From positions 1 to 33,504 of the forward strand of contig CAYLSO010000265.1 of the NCBI GenBank assembly GCA_964386525.1: DNA of 33,504 nt, written 5' to 3'. Both the position numbers and the translations under genes were made by a program. Under the pieces are notes generated by a model. It did no database searches. It saw nothing but the letters and a program-made list of their open reading frames with translations, and had not been told where the DNA came from. The stretch comes from CAYLSO01 sp964386525. Lineage in GTDB: Bacteria > Eisenbacteria > RBG-16-71-46 > DASYSL01. Positions 20,033 through 28,003 of the stretch are shown one piece after another. Position 1 is the first letter of the stretch. The number at the start of each line of letters is the position of its first letter.

Positions 20033-21100
20033 ATGCAGCACGATCCGGTTTGGGACATCCGGGAGTTGGGCGCCGTCCTCTGGCGGTGGCGGCGCTTCCT
20101 GCTGCGCAGCGTCGGGATCGTCACGGCGGCGTCGGTGGTGCTGGCCCTCCTGCTGCCATCCTGGTACCGCGCCAGCTCCGCGCTGTTGCCGCCGCAGGAG
20201 GAGATGGCGGGGTTCAGCGTCTCGACCATGCTGCGCGGCCTGACCATCCCCGGCGTGAAGATCCCCACGCAGGCGAGCCCCGGCGAGGTCTTCGTGGCCA
20301 TCCTCATCAGCCGCACCCTGCTCACCGAGCTGGTCCAGGAGTTCGACCTGCGGCGGATCTACAAGAAGAAATCCGTGGAGGAGACGGTCAATGAGTTGCG
20401 GCGCCACGTCTCCGCCCAGATCTCGGAGGACGGCCTGGTGGTGGTCTCGGTGGAGGACCGCGACCGTGACCGCGCTGCCCGCATGACCAACCGCATGATC
20501 GAGCTGCTCGACCGCTTCAACCGCCAGACGCGCTCGTCACGCGGCAAGCGGGCCCGCCTGTTCATCGAGCGGCGCCTCGAGGACACCAAGCGGGATCTGG
20601 CGGTCGCCGAGGACTCGTTGCGCCGCTACCAGGAGAAGCACAAGTCGCTGCTTCTGCCTTCCGAAGATGCGGGGGCGGCCACTCTGGCGGCCAAGCTGCT
20701 CGCCGAGCGGATCGATCTCGAGATGCGGGCGGGGCTGGCGTCCAGCATCGCCTCGGAATCGAGCCCCGAGCTGCAACGCCTGCGCCAGCGCCAACTGGAG
20801 CTGGACCGGCAGATCCAGCGGTTGCCCGACCTGGGCATGGGCACCGCCCGGCTCTACCGCGACGTCAAGGTGCAAGAGCAGGTCTTCGCCCTGCTCATGG
20901 CGCAGCTCGAGGAGTCCAAGATCGAGGAGGCCAAGGACATCGCCACCGTCGAGATCCTCGACCGGGCGATCCCGCCCGAGCGCAAGGCGCGGCCGCGGCG
21001 CTCGGTGGTCGTCATGCTGGGATTCGCAGGCAGCCTGATGCTGGGCCTCGGCTACGTCCTGGCGGTGGAGTACCTGCGGCGTGTCCAGCGCGCGGCCTGA
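20033..21100 (+). CDS. Wzz/GumC-type polysaccharide chain-length (co-polymerase) protein
   Basis: The predicted product has 355 residues. It sits in the inner membrane with a periplasmic coiled-coil stalk and sets polymer length. The N-terminal helix (about residues 22-43, LLRSVGIVTAASVVLALLLP) is followed by the Wzz motif region YRASSALLPPQ. Long helices (EDTKRDLAVAEDSLRRYQEKHKS, SPELQRLRQRQLELDRQIQ) lie in the middle, and a proline-containing segment (AIPPERKARPRRS) leads into the second helix near the C-terminus. No cytoplasmic tyrosine-kinase domain follows. I prefer ATG 20033, with GGGGTGAG in front as a ribosome site, over GTG 20027. It overlaps the following polymerase gene by 20 bases. 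Confidence 0.9.
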   Translation: MQHDPVWDIRELGAVLWRWRRFLLRSVGIVTAASVVLALLLPSWYRASSALLPPQEEMAGFSVSTMLRGLTIPGVKIPTQASPGEVFVAILISRTLLTELVQEFDLRRIYKKKSVEETVNELRRHVSAQISEDGLVVVSVEDRDRDRAARMTNRMIELLDRFNRQTRSSRGKRARLFIERRLEDTKRDLAVAEDSLRRYQEKHKSLLLPSEDAGAATLAAKLLAERIDLEMRAGLASSIASESSPELQRLRQRQLELDRQIQRLPDLGMGTARLYRDVKVQEQVFALLMAQLEESKIEEAKDIATVEILDRAIPPERKARPRRSVVVMLGFAGSLMLGLGYVLAVEYLRRVQRAA

Positions 21101-22541
21101 GGCGCGCGTTTCGGCGCTCGGGATCTCCCGGGCTCTCTTGGGGATCCCCGCGGCGGAGGCCGCGCCCTGGGTCGCGTACGCGGGCGCGGGCCTGGTGGCC
21201 CTGCAGCTGGCAGCCGTCGTCCTGAGCGGCTGGATCAATCCCCTCTACGCGCTTGGCCTCCTCTTCGTGCCCTTGTTCGCCATCCTCTGCTGGATGTCGC
21301 TGCCGGCGGCCTGGCTGGTCACCCTGGCCGCGGTGCCCTTCTCCACCGAGGTCGTCCTGCCGGGGACGGCGTCGGCGCTGTGGATCCCCACCGAGCCGAT
21401 GATGCTGATCTTCCTCGGCGTGTGGGGCGTGCGCGCCGTGCTGCGCGGAGCACACCGGATTCCGCGCTCGCCCCTGCTTGCCGCCATCGGCGCGCTGGGG
21501 CTCGTGGCCGTGCTCTCGGCGCTCGGCAGCCGATACTATTTCCTCTCGATCAAGGCGATCCTCAGCACCGCCTGGTTCGTCGCCTTCGCTTTTCTGTTCC
21601 CGTACCTGCACGGCGGCGACAAGGGCCTCGCGCGCCGCGCGCTGCTCGTGCTGGCGGTGGCCGGCACGTTCTTCGCCGCCTACGGCCTGTTGTTCCTCGT
21701 CCGCCACGGCCTCATGCGCTGGACCGCCAACGCCATGGGGCGGCCGTTCTTCAACGAGCACGGGACGTACTCCACCTTCCTGTCCTTCGCGGTCGCCGCC
21801 CTGTTGGTGCTGACCTTCTCGGCGCGGCGCGCGCTGTGGCGCTGGTTGGCCGTGGCGGCGGCCGGGCTGGTGACGCTGGCGGCCGTCCTGTCGCTGGCCC
21901 GCGCCGCCTACCTGGGCCTGGCGGCGCTGTTCGCCGTCACTCTGTGGCACCTGATTCGCACCGGGCGCACCCGCTCGGTCTTCGCCGTGATCGTCGTGGT
22001 GCTCGCGGTGGGGTTCGGCATGGCCCGCTTCCAGGCCGGCGAGTTCGTCGGCCTGTACGCGGCCAGCATCACGCAGCCCGGGGAGCTGTCCAATCTCGAG
22101 CGCATCAACCGCTGGCTCGCCGCCGCGAACATGGTGCGCGCCCATCCCCTGCTCGGCGTCGGCTACGGCACCTACGACGACAACTACTACTCCTATCGCG
22201 TCCTCACCCTGCGGACCGAGGAGCGGTTCCGCCGCATGGGCGTGCACAACGAGTACTTCAAGGTGCTCTCCGAGATGGGATGGCTGGGCTTCGCCGCTTT
22301 GGGCGCCCTGCTGCTCCTGATCTTCCGCGAGGGCAGCCGCGCCATCCGCCGGGCGCGCAGCCCGGCCGACCGGTGGCTGGCGCTCGGGGCCCTCGCGGGC
22401 GTCTCGAGCTACCTGGTGCACGGCTTCTTCAACAGCTACACGGGGAACGACAAGCTGGGGGTTCCGCTGTGGTTCCTCATCTCCGTCGTGGCGATGCTGG
22501 CGGCCCGCACCCGCCGGGCAGAAGCCGCGCTTCCCGCCTGA
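21081..22541 (+). CDS. O-antigen polymerase/ligase (Wzy/WaaL family) integral membrane protein
   Basis: The predicted product has 486 residues with ten or more hydrophobic segments. The Wzy_C-family loop is clear: NLERINRWLAAANMVRAHPLLGVGYGTY, then MGVHNEYFKVLSEMGWLG and LVHGFFNSYTGNDKLG. LSLARAAYLGL precedes it. Such proteins polymerise lipid-linked repeat units (Wzy) or ligate the glycan to lipid A core (WaaL). The position between Wzz-like and Wzx genes favours Wzy, but sequence alone does not separate the two. GTG 21081 lies inside the previous gene. Confidence 0.88.
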   Translation: MSSARPEARVSALGISRALLGIPAAEAAPWVAYAGAGLVALQLAAVVLSGWINPLYALGLLFVPLFAILCWMSLPAAWLVTLAAVPFSTEVVLPGTASALWIPTEPMMLIFLGVWGVRAVLRGAHRIPRSPLLAAIGALGLVAVLSALGSRYYFLSIKAILSTAWFVAFAFLFPYLHGGDKGLARRALLVLAVAGTFFAAYGLLFLVRHGLMRWTANAMGRPFFNEHGTYSTFLSFAVAALLVLTFSARRALWRWLAVAAAGLVTLAAVLSLARAAYLGLAALFAVTLWHLIRTGRTRSVFAVIVVVLAVGFGMARFQAGEFVGLYAASITQPGELSNLERINRWLAAANMVRAHPLLGVGYGTYDDNYYSYRVLTLRTEERFRRMGVHNEYFKVLSEMGWLGFAALGALLLLIFREGSRAIRRARSPADRWLALGALAGVSSYLVHGFFNSYTGNDKLGVPLWFLISVVAMLAARTRRAEAALPA

Positions 22542-22543
22542 CC

Positions 22544-24067
22544 GTGGCCGACCCGCCGGCGTTGTCGGAACGCGGCTCCCGCACCGCGGTCAATCTCGCC
22601 TACTACGGCCTGGCGCAGGTGGCGAACGCGATGCTGGCGCTCGTCCTCGTGGGGCTCTTGAGCCGCGCCCTGGGGACGGAGGGCTTCGGCGCCTTCTCGT
22701 TCAGCTTCGTGGTCGCCTCGTTCGGCGTTCTCTTGGCGGATTTCGGCGTCGGTCCGTGGCTGACGCGCGCCGCCGCGCAGTACGCCGGAGAGGCGGCCCT
22801 GCTGCTATCCGAAGCGTTCCGGCTGCGGGCGCTCACCTCGGTGGCGGCGGGGGCGCTGACCCTGCTGCTGGCCGGGCTCTACCTGCACGACGCGGCGCGC
22901 TTCACGAATGTCGCCTGCATGTTGGCCTACGTCTTCCTGCTCGGCTACGTTGGCGTCTACGAGGCCATGCTCATGGGCAAGGAGCGGGCCGACCGAGTGG
23001 CGATCAGCATGGGGGCCGGCAAGGGGCTCGAGCTGACCGCCGTCCTGGCCTGGGTGGCCACGGGCGCGGCGGGCAACGTGGCCGGTGCGGCGGTCGCGCT
23101 GGCGACGGCCACCGCCGCGCGGCTCCTGCTGGTGCGGGCGATGACCCGCGGGGCACTGCGGGCGACCGGCGAGCTGCCGGCCGGGAGGCCGCCGGCGCGC
23201 GACCCCGAGGTGGTACGCCAGGCGCGGCGGCGGATGCTGCGCGAGGCGCTGCCCTTCGCCGCCGGTTCGGTAGTGTGGACCACCTACTTCAAGGTGGACG
23301 TCCTGCTCCTCGAGCGGCTCGGCACGCCGGCCGGCCTCGGCCTCTACACGGCGGCGTACCGCGTGCTCGAGGCCCTGGTGCTCTTCCCGCGCAGCGTGGT
23401 CGGCGTCGTCTACCCGGTGGTCTCGGCCGCCTGGGCGGAAAAGACCCTGACGCGTTCGCTGCTGTCGCGCCCGGCCCGCGCCCTTGCCGCGCTGGCGCTG
23501 GCTTGTGCAGCTGGCATCTGGGTGCTGGCGCCGGAGATCATGCGGTTCCTGTTTGGGGCCGCTTTCGCCGACGGGGCCGGCGCATTGCGCGTCCTCGGGC
23601 TGGCGGCGGTCCCGCTCTTCATGAATTCATTGCTCGCGATGGTCCTTCCCGGCACCCACCGCCAGGGAGAGTGGGTTCGATACACGCTTCTCGCCTTCGT
23701 GATCAACGTCACCGCCAACTTGATTCTCATCCCGCGTGTGGGCTTCGAAGGAGCTGCCTGGGCGACACTCGCCTCAGAGTGCTTCCTCCTCGTCCTGCTC
23801 GGCGTCGCGGTGGTCCCTCGTTATGGCGGCCTGCTATCCTTCGGCTGGTTGACACGAGCCGGGCTCGCCGCGGCAGCGATGGGCGTGATCGTCGCCTACG
23901 TCCCCGGGCCCTTCCTCGCACGGGTGGCGGTGGGTGCGGCCGCTTTCGTCCTGCTCGCCCTCGGGCTGCGGGTCGTGCTGCCGTCTGATGCGGCGGTCGC
24001 GCTCGAGCTTTTCCGCAAGGCCCGCCGGCGCGCGGCGGGGGACGCCGACGGGAGATCGCCCACGTGA
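22544..24067 (+). CDS. Wzx-type polysaccharide flippase (MOP/RfbX superfamily)
   Basis: The predicted product has 507 residues from GTG 22544, two bases after the previous stop. It has about 12-14 hydrophobic segments. The N-terminus (NLAYYGLAQVANAMLALVLVGLLSRALGTEGFGAFSFS) is the typical flippase start, with the conserved LG..GFG pattern, and the middle contains YFKVDVLLLERLGTPAGLGLYTAAYRV. It would flip undecaprenyl-linked repeat units across the inner membrane before polymerisation. It overlaps the next gene (GTGA). Confidence 0.9.
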   Translation: MADPPALSERGSRTAVNLAYYGLAQVANAMLALVLVGLLSRALGTEGFGAFSFSFVVASFGVLLADFGVGPWLTRAAAQYAGEAALLLSEAFRLRALTSVAAGALTLLLAGLYLHDAARFTNVACMLAYVFLLGYVGVYEAMLMGKERADRVAISMGAGKGLELTAVLAWVATGAAGNVAGAAVALATATAARLLLVRAMTRGALRATGELPAGRPPARDPEVVRQARRRMLREALPFAAGSVVWTTYFKVDVLLLERLGTPAGLGLYTAAYRVLEALVLFPRSVVGVVYPVVSAAWAEKTLTRSLLSRPARALAALALACAAGIWVLAPEIMRFLFGAAFADGAGALRVLGLAAVPLFMNSLLAMVLPGTHRQGEWVRYTLLAFVINVTANLILIPRVGFEGAAWATLASECFLLVLLGVAVVPRYGGLLSFGWLTRAGLAAAAMGVIVAYVPGPFLARVAVGAAAFVLLALGLRVVLPSDAAVALELFRKARRRAAGDADGRSPT

Positions 24068-24879
24068 AATCGCTCACGGTCCTCATCCTCACGCGCAACA
24101 ACGCCGACACGCTGCCGGCCGCGCTCGCCAGCGTCGCTTTCGCCGACGAGATCCTGGTGGTCGACTCGGGCAGCACCGACACCACCCTGGAGCTGGCGCG
24201 TGCCGCCGGGGCCCGGGTCGTGACGCGCGCCTTCACCGATTTCGCCGAGCAGCGCAACGCGGGCTGGGAAGCCGCGGAGGGGCGCTGGCTGCTGGCCCTC
24301 GACAGCGACGAGGTGCTGGACGCCGAGGCCCGCGCCGCCGTCCGGCAAGTGATCGCCGGCGAGGCCCGGCCGGGGGGGCCGGCCGCCTACGCACTGCGCA
24401 GGGTCGAGTTCTTCCTCGGGCGTCCACTGCGGCAAGGAGGGCTGTGGGAGACTCTCCTGGTCCGCCTGGCCCTGCGCTCGAGCAGCCGATGGGAAGGCCA
24501 CATCCACGAGAAGCTGGTCGTCGATGGGCCGACGGCGCGGCTGCCGGGCAAGATCGATCATCACTCGGCCCCCACGCTCGCCGTCTTGCTGGACAAGATT
24601 GGCCGCAACGCCCTGGGGCGCGCGGAGGAGTGGCGGGCGCAGGGCGTGCGGCCCTCGGTCCGCGCGCTGGCGTGGAGACCGTTGCGCTTCTTTCTCGGTC
24701 GTCTGATCGTCCGCGGGGGCTTCCGCGACGGCGCGCACGGCCTGGTATGGTGGTGGCTCATTGCCACCGAGCTCCTGCTCGCGCACTTTCTGCTTCTGCT
24801 CCCCGAGAGCATGACGGCGCGCGAGCGCTCCGCCCCGGGCTCGCAGTCCGGGAAGGCGGGGGCGGATCCCGGTGCCTAG
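24064..24879 (+). CDS. Family 2 glycosyltransferase, WaaE/KdtX-like
   Basis: The predicted product has 271 residues from GTG 24064. The GT-A nucleotide-sugar domain has VLILTRNNADTLPAAL, VVDSGSTDTT and the metal-binding DSD (residues 80-82, in LALDSDEVL). IHEKLVVDG follows, then a C-terminal membrane-associated region (FFLGRLIVRGGFRDGAHGLVWWWLIATELLLAHFLLLLP). The domain order matches the inner-core beta-1,4-glucosyltransferase WaaE and related lipid-linked sugar transferases. Acceptor and sugar cannot be told from sequence. A decayed partial copy lies at 25480-25869. Confidence 0.88.
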   Translation: MKSLTVLILTRNNADTLPAALASVAFADEILVVDSGSTDTTLELARAAGARVVTRAFTDFAEQRNAGWEAAEGRWLLALDSDEVLDAEARAAVRQVIAGEARPGGPAAYALRRVEFFLGRPLRQGGLWETLLVRLALRSSSRWEGHIHEKLVVDGPTARLPGKIDHHSAPTLAVLLDKIGRNALGRAEEWRAQGVRPSVRALAWRPLRFFLGRLIVRGGFRDGAHGLVWWWLIATELLLAHFLLLLPESMTARERSAPGSQSGKAGADPGA

Positions 24880-24909
24880 TCCGTTCCCCTCGGTGTGCGC
24901 GGAGAGGCG

Positions 24910-25431
24910 ATGAGAGTTCTCAACATGGGCTGCGGGGACGACCGCCGGCCGGGCACCATCGGGTGCGACGTCTCGCTGGCGGCCGGCGGGGCGGACCTCA
25001 TCTGCGACCTGAACCACGTTCCGTACCCGTTCCGTCCGGATACCTTCGATCGCGTGATCTGCCAGGACGTCATCGAGCACGTGGAGGACATTCCCCGCAC
25101 CCTCGAAGAGATCCACCGCATTTGCCGGTCGGGGGCGTGCGTCGAGATCCGGACCCCGCATTTCACCAACAAAGACGGATTCACGGATCCGACCCACCGC
25201 CACCATCTGGCGGCGGGGAGCTTCGATTTCTGTATCGAAGGCAGGACCATGCCGGGGGTGAAGTGTGCGGTGAGGTACCGCTTGATCCGGCGTCGGCTGG
25301 CCTTCTATCGCGCCTATCGCCTGCTCGGCCTCGCCGCCCTCGCCAATCGGTTCACGAGTCGCTACGAGGCCCACTGGGCGTTCCTGTGTCCGGCGGAGAA
25401 CATGTATTTCGAGCTGGAGGTCCTCAAGTGA
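24910..25431 (+). CDS. Small SAM-dependent methyltransferase, class I
   Basis: The predicted product has 173 residues from ATG 24910, with GGAGAGG in front (a GTG at 24895 is less likely). The SAM-binding motif is RVLNMGCGDDRRPG, and DRVICQDVIEHVEDIPRTLEEIHRICRSG is the acidic/adenine-pocket segment typical of family 11 methyltransferases. The C-terminal half is short. The target is presumably a sugar of the polymer or a lipid-linked intermediate, judged only from the neighbours. It sits between the intact glycosyltransferase and its decayed copy. Confidence 0.8.
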   Translation: MRVLNMGCGDDRRPGTIGCDVSLAAGGADLICDLNHVPYPFRPDTFDRVICQDVIEHVEDIPRTLEEIHRICRSGACVEIRTPHFTNKDGFTDPTHRHHLAAGSFDFCIEGRTMPGVKCAVRYRLIRRRLAFYRAYRLLGLAALANRFTSRYEAHWAFLCPAENMYFELEVLK

Positions 25432-25479
25432 TTCCGGCCGCAGGGGCGCTGTGTTGGCTGGCATTGCAGGCGCCGTGCG

Positions 25480-25869
25480 AGCGGGAGAAGCATCCACGAG
25501 TACCGGTGGATGGACAGACCGCTGGGTGGGCTGCCCGACTAGATTGACCAATACACGGCGCCGACGCTGCTCGACCGGTTGCCCAAGATCGGCCGCTACG
25601 CCCTAGGGCGGGCCGAGCAGTGGCGGGCCGAGGGCGTGCGCACCTCGGCCGGCGCGCTGGTGTGGCAGCCGCTGCGCTTCTTCCTCGGCCGCATGATTAT
25701 CCGCCAGGGGTATCGCGATGGCGCGCCGGGCCTGGTCTGGTGGTGGCTCATCGCCACCGAGTTGCTGCTCGCCCACTTCCTGCTGCTGCTGCCGGAAGAC
25801 GTGGCCAGAAGAGAGCGCCAGCTGATGCGCTCGGGTAGGGACGGCGTGGACGTCGAATCTACTCCCTAA
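25480..25869 (+). pseudogene. Remnant of a second copy of the WaaE-like glycosyltransferase (C-terminal half)
   Basis: This frame resumes the C-terminal half of the product of the gene at 24064: IHEYRWMD aligns with IHEKLVVD, TAPTLLDRLPKIGR with SAPTLAVLLDKIGR, and then about 61 of 78 residues are identical by my own count through LLAHFLLLLPE. The N-terminal catalytic half with the DSD motif is missing. An in-frame TAG (25540-25542) interrupts the alignment at the LPGK position. The 96-residue stretch from TTG 25579 to the TAA at 25867 is still open and could be translated. It points to an old duplication flanking the methyltransferase gene. Confidence 0.85.
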
Positions 25870-25909
25870 TTGGAGTGGGTTTCTCAGCTCGTGGAGCCCA
25901 AGGGGAACC

Positions 25910-26755
25910 ATGCGAGTAACCAGCCGGATAGCCCTGTTTGCGGCGCGGCACCTGCCACGTGGCTACTGGCCTCTCCTGCGCCATGCCGCTCGGCGGGATC
26001 CGGCTCTTTGGGACCTGGCGCTCCCCTTGCGGTTCATTCCTGGGCGCGTCCTCCGAGCCGACCTACGGGAACCCGTCTTCACGGAGTTCTTGCGCCGTGG
26101 GTGCCTCGGATACCAAGTCGGGGAGGACTTGGTCTGCATGCGACTTCTCAGGCCGGGGGATCTGGTCTTCGATGTGGGCGCGAACATCGGTTACACGCCG
26201 ACCCTCTTCGCCCATCTAGTGGGACCCGGGGGTAGGGTACTGGCTTTCGAACCGTCTCCGCGGGCATTCCGACTGCTCTCGCGCACGGTGGGGGACGCCC
26301 CCACGATCGAGTGCCGGAATCTCGCCATCTCAGATCACGCAGGGGTCGGCACATTCTACGAAACGGAGATCCTTCTCACGTCCTCGCTCACGCCCGTGTC
26401 CGGCGCCCAGCCCACCCCTGTGTCCATGACGACGCTCGACAGCGTGGCCTCCGAGGTCGGAGTGCCGATCTTCGTCAAGATCGATGTAGAAGGTCAGGAA
26501 CTCAGCGTCCTGCGGGGCATGGCTACTCTTCTCGGCGGGGAGCGACCGCCCATGCTGATGTTCGAGGCGTTGTCGCCTTCCGCTTTGGCCGAGACTCTTC
26601 TCGAGCTTCGCTTACGCGGGCGAGGCAGGTATTCCGTCCGCCGGGTCCGATGGGATGGCAAGACCGGACCTCTGGATGATGCCCGCGGCACGATCAACTA
26701 CATCGCGCTGCCGGATTGGTGCGAGGATAGGGCCCATGACCTGCACTCGGAGTGA
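25910..26755 (+). CDS. FkbM-family SAM-dependent methyltransferase
   Basis: The predicted product has 281 residues, with AAGGGGAACC before ATG 25910. It shows the FkbM signature: LVFDVGANIGYTPTLFAHLVGPGGRVLAFEPSPRAF, later VSMTTLDSV and FVKIDVEGQELSVLRGM. FkbM enzymes O-methylate hydroxyls, and in glycan loci they usually act on sugars. Codon use is less GC-rich than in the flanking genes. With the pseudogene before it and the gap after it, this looks like an acquired segment (inference). No adjacent mobile element is seen. Confidence 0.9.
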   Translation: MRVTSRIALFAARHLPRGYWPLLRHAARRDPALWDLALPLRFIPGRVLRADLREPVFTEFLRRGCLGYQVGEDLVCMRLLRPGDLVFDVGANIGYTPTLFAHLVGPGGRVLAFEPSPRAFRLLSRTVGDAPTIECRNLAISDHAGVGTFYETEILLTSSLTPVSGAQPTPVSMTTLDSVASEVGVPIFVKIDVEGQELSVLRGMATLLGGERPPMLMFEALSPSALAETLLELRLRGRGRYSVRRVRWDGKTGPLDDARGTINYIALPDWCEDRAHDLHSE

Positions 26756-26866
26756 CTGGTCGATGCCGTGGATCACGTCCGACCTCGGCGGCAAGCCAAG
26801 CGGGACGACGGGGTCGGGCGCCCCATGGATCGGTGCTCCTCTGCCGGGCGGCCTTCGCCTGCGACC

Positions 26867-28003
26867 ATGATCCTCGGACTCGGCCTGATCAACCAGCTCA
26901 ACGCCCGCTCGGGCACCGAGCGCTTCGAGGCCCGCGTCGGCGTACGGCTGGTCGCGGCGCGCAACGACTGGCAGTGGCGCGTGTACACGCGCGGCGTGCG
27001 GCCGCCGGAGTGGGAGGGAGCGGGCGGCTTCGAGGAGGTCGTCTGTCCGCCCACCGCTGCGGTGCGCGGCGGCCGCCTGTGGAGCGAGCAGGTGAGCTGG
27101 GAGCGGGCCTTGCGGCGCGCCCCGCCCGGTCTGCTGGTGGCGCTCGCCTTCTCGCCGCCGGCGGGCTCGCGCATCCCCTTCGTCATGACCGTGCACGACG
27201 TGACCCCCCTGGAGCGCCCCCAGGACTACGCGGGGCCCTCGGGCTTCTACTGGAGCTGGGTGCTCCGCAAGGTCGCACCGCGCGCCGCGCGGCTGACCAC
27301 GCCGTCGGCGTGGGTGCGCGACCGCTGCGCGGCGGCGCTGGGGTATCCGCCGGAGCGCATCGACGTCGTCCACTCGGGGGTGGAGCCCCGCTTCTTCGCC
27401 GAGCGTGACCCGGCGCAGTCGCGGCCGCGGCTCGAGCGCCTGGGAGTGCGTGGCCCCTTCTGGCTGCACTGCGGCATGGCCCACCCGCGCAAGAATCTGG
27501 CGGCGGCGGTGCGCGCCTTGGCGCTGTTGCGGCAGCGGGGTGCGGAAGTGCCGCAACTCGTCGGGGTCGGGACTCCGGGGGCCGACACGCGGCGGGTCCT
27601 CGATCTGGCGCGCGACCTGGGCGTGGCCGACCGCATGGCGTTCGCCGGCGCGGTCGGGGACGACGCGCTGGCCGACCTCTACGCCGGCTGTGACGCGTTC
27701 GTCTTCCCTTCCTGGGCCGAGGGCTTCGGCGTGCCCCCGTTGGAGGCGCTGGCCGCGGGCGCGCGCGTGCTCGCCTCGCGCACCACGTGTCTGCCCGAGA
27801 TCCTCGGCGATGCACCGTTCTGGGCCGACCCCGCCGATCCCGCCACCTGGGTGGACGCCTGGGAGCGCGCGCGCGCCGAAGCGCCGGCGGAGGCCGAGGC
27901 CCGCCGCCGGCGCGGCCGCGAGTGGGCCCGCCGCTACACCTGGGACGACACCGCCGCGCGCTGCCGTGCCGCCATCGAGCGCGCGATCGCGGAGCGCCGG
28001 TGA
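26867..28003 (+). CDS. GT4-family (glycosyltransferase group 1) sugar transferase
   Basis: The predicted product has 378 residues if started at ATG 26867. ATGs at 26825 and 26768 are in frame but would add Arg-rich sequence unlike the family, and no start has a good ribosome site. The N-terminal domain is recognisable by spacing (ARNDWQWRVYTRG). MTVHDVTPLE, VHSGVEPRFF, LHCGMAHPRKNLAAAVRAL, DLYAGCDAFVFPSWAEGFGVPPLEALAAGA and LPEILGDAPFW are the classic GT-B donor-side motifs, with the E-x7-E pair in EGFGVPPLE. The glycine-rich acceptor loop normally found near the start is degenerate (NARSGTERF). It ends in a GTGA overlap with the next gene. Confidence 0.87.
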   Translation: MILGLGLINQLNARSGTERFEARVGVRLVAARNDWQWRVYTRGVRPPEWEGAGGFEEVVCPPTAAVRGGRLWSEQVSWERALRRAPPGLLVALAFSPPAGSRIPFVMTVHDVTPLERPQDYAGPSGFYWSWVLRKVAPRAARLTTPSAWVRDRCAAALGYPPERIDVVHSGVEPRFFAERDPAQSRPRLERLGVRGPFWLHCGMAHPRKNLAAAVRALALLRQRGAEVPQLVGVGTPGADTRRVLDLARDLGVADRMAFAGAVGDDALADLYAGCDAFVFPSWAEGFGVPPLEALAAGARVLASRTTCLPEILGDAPFWADPADPATWVDAWERARAEAPAEAEARRRRGREWARRYTWDDTAARCRAAIERAIAERR

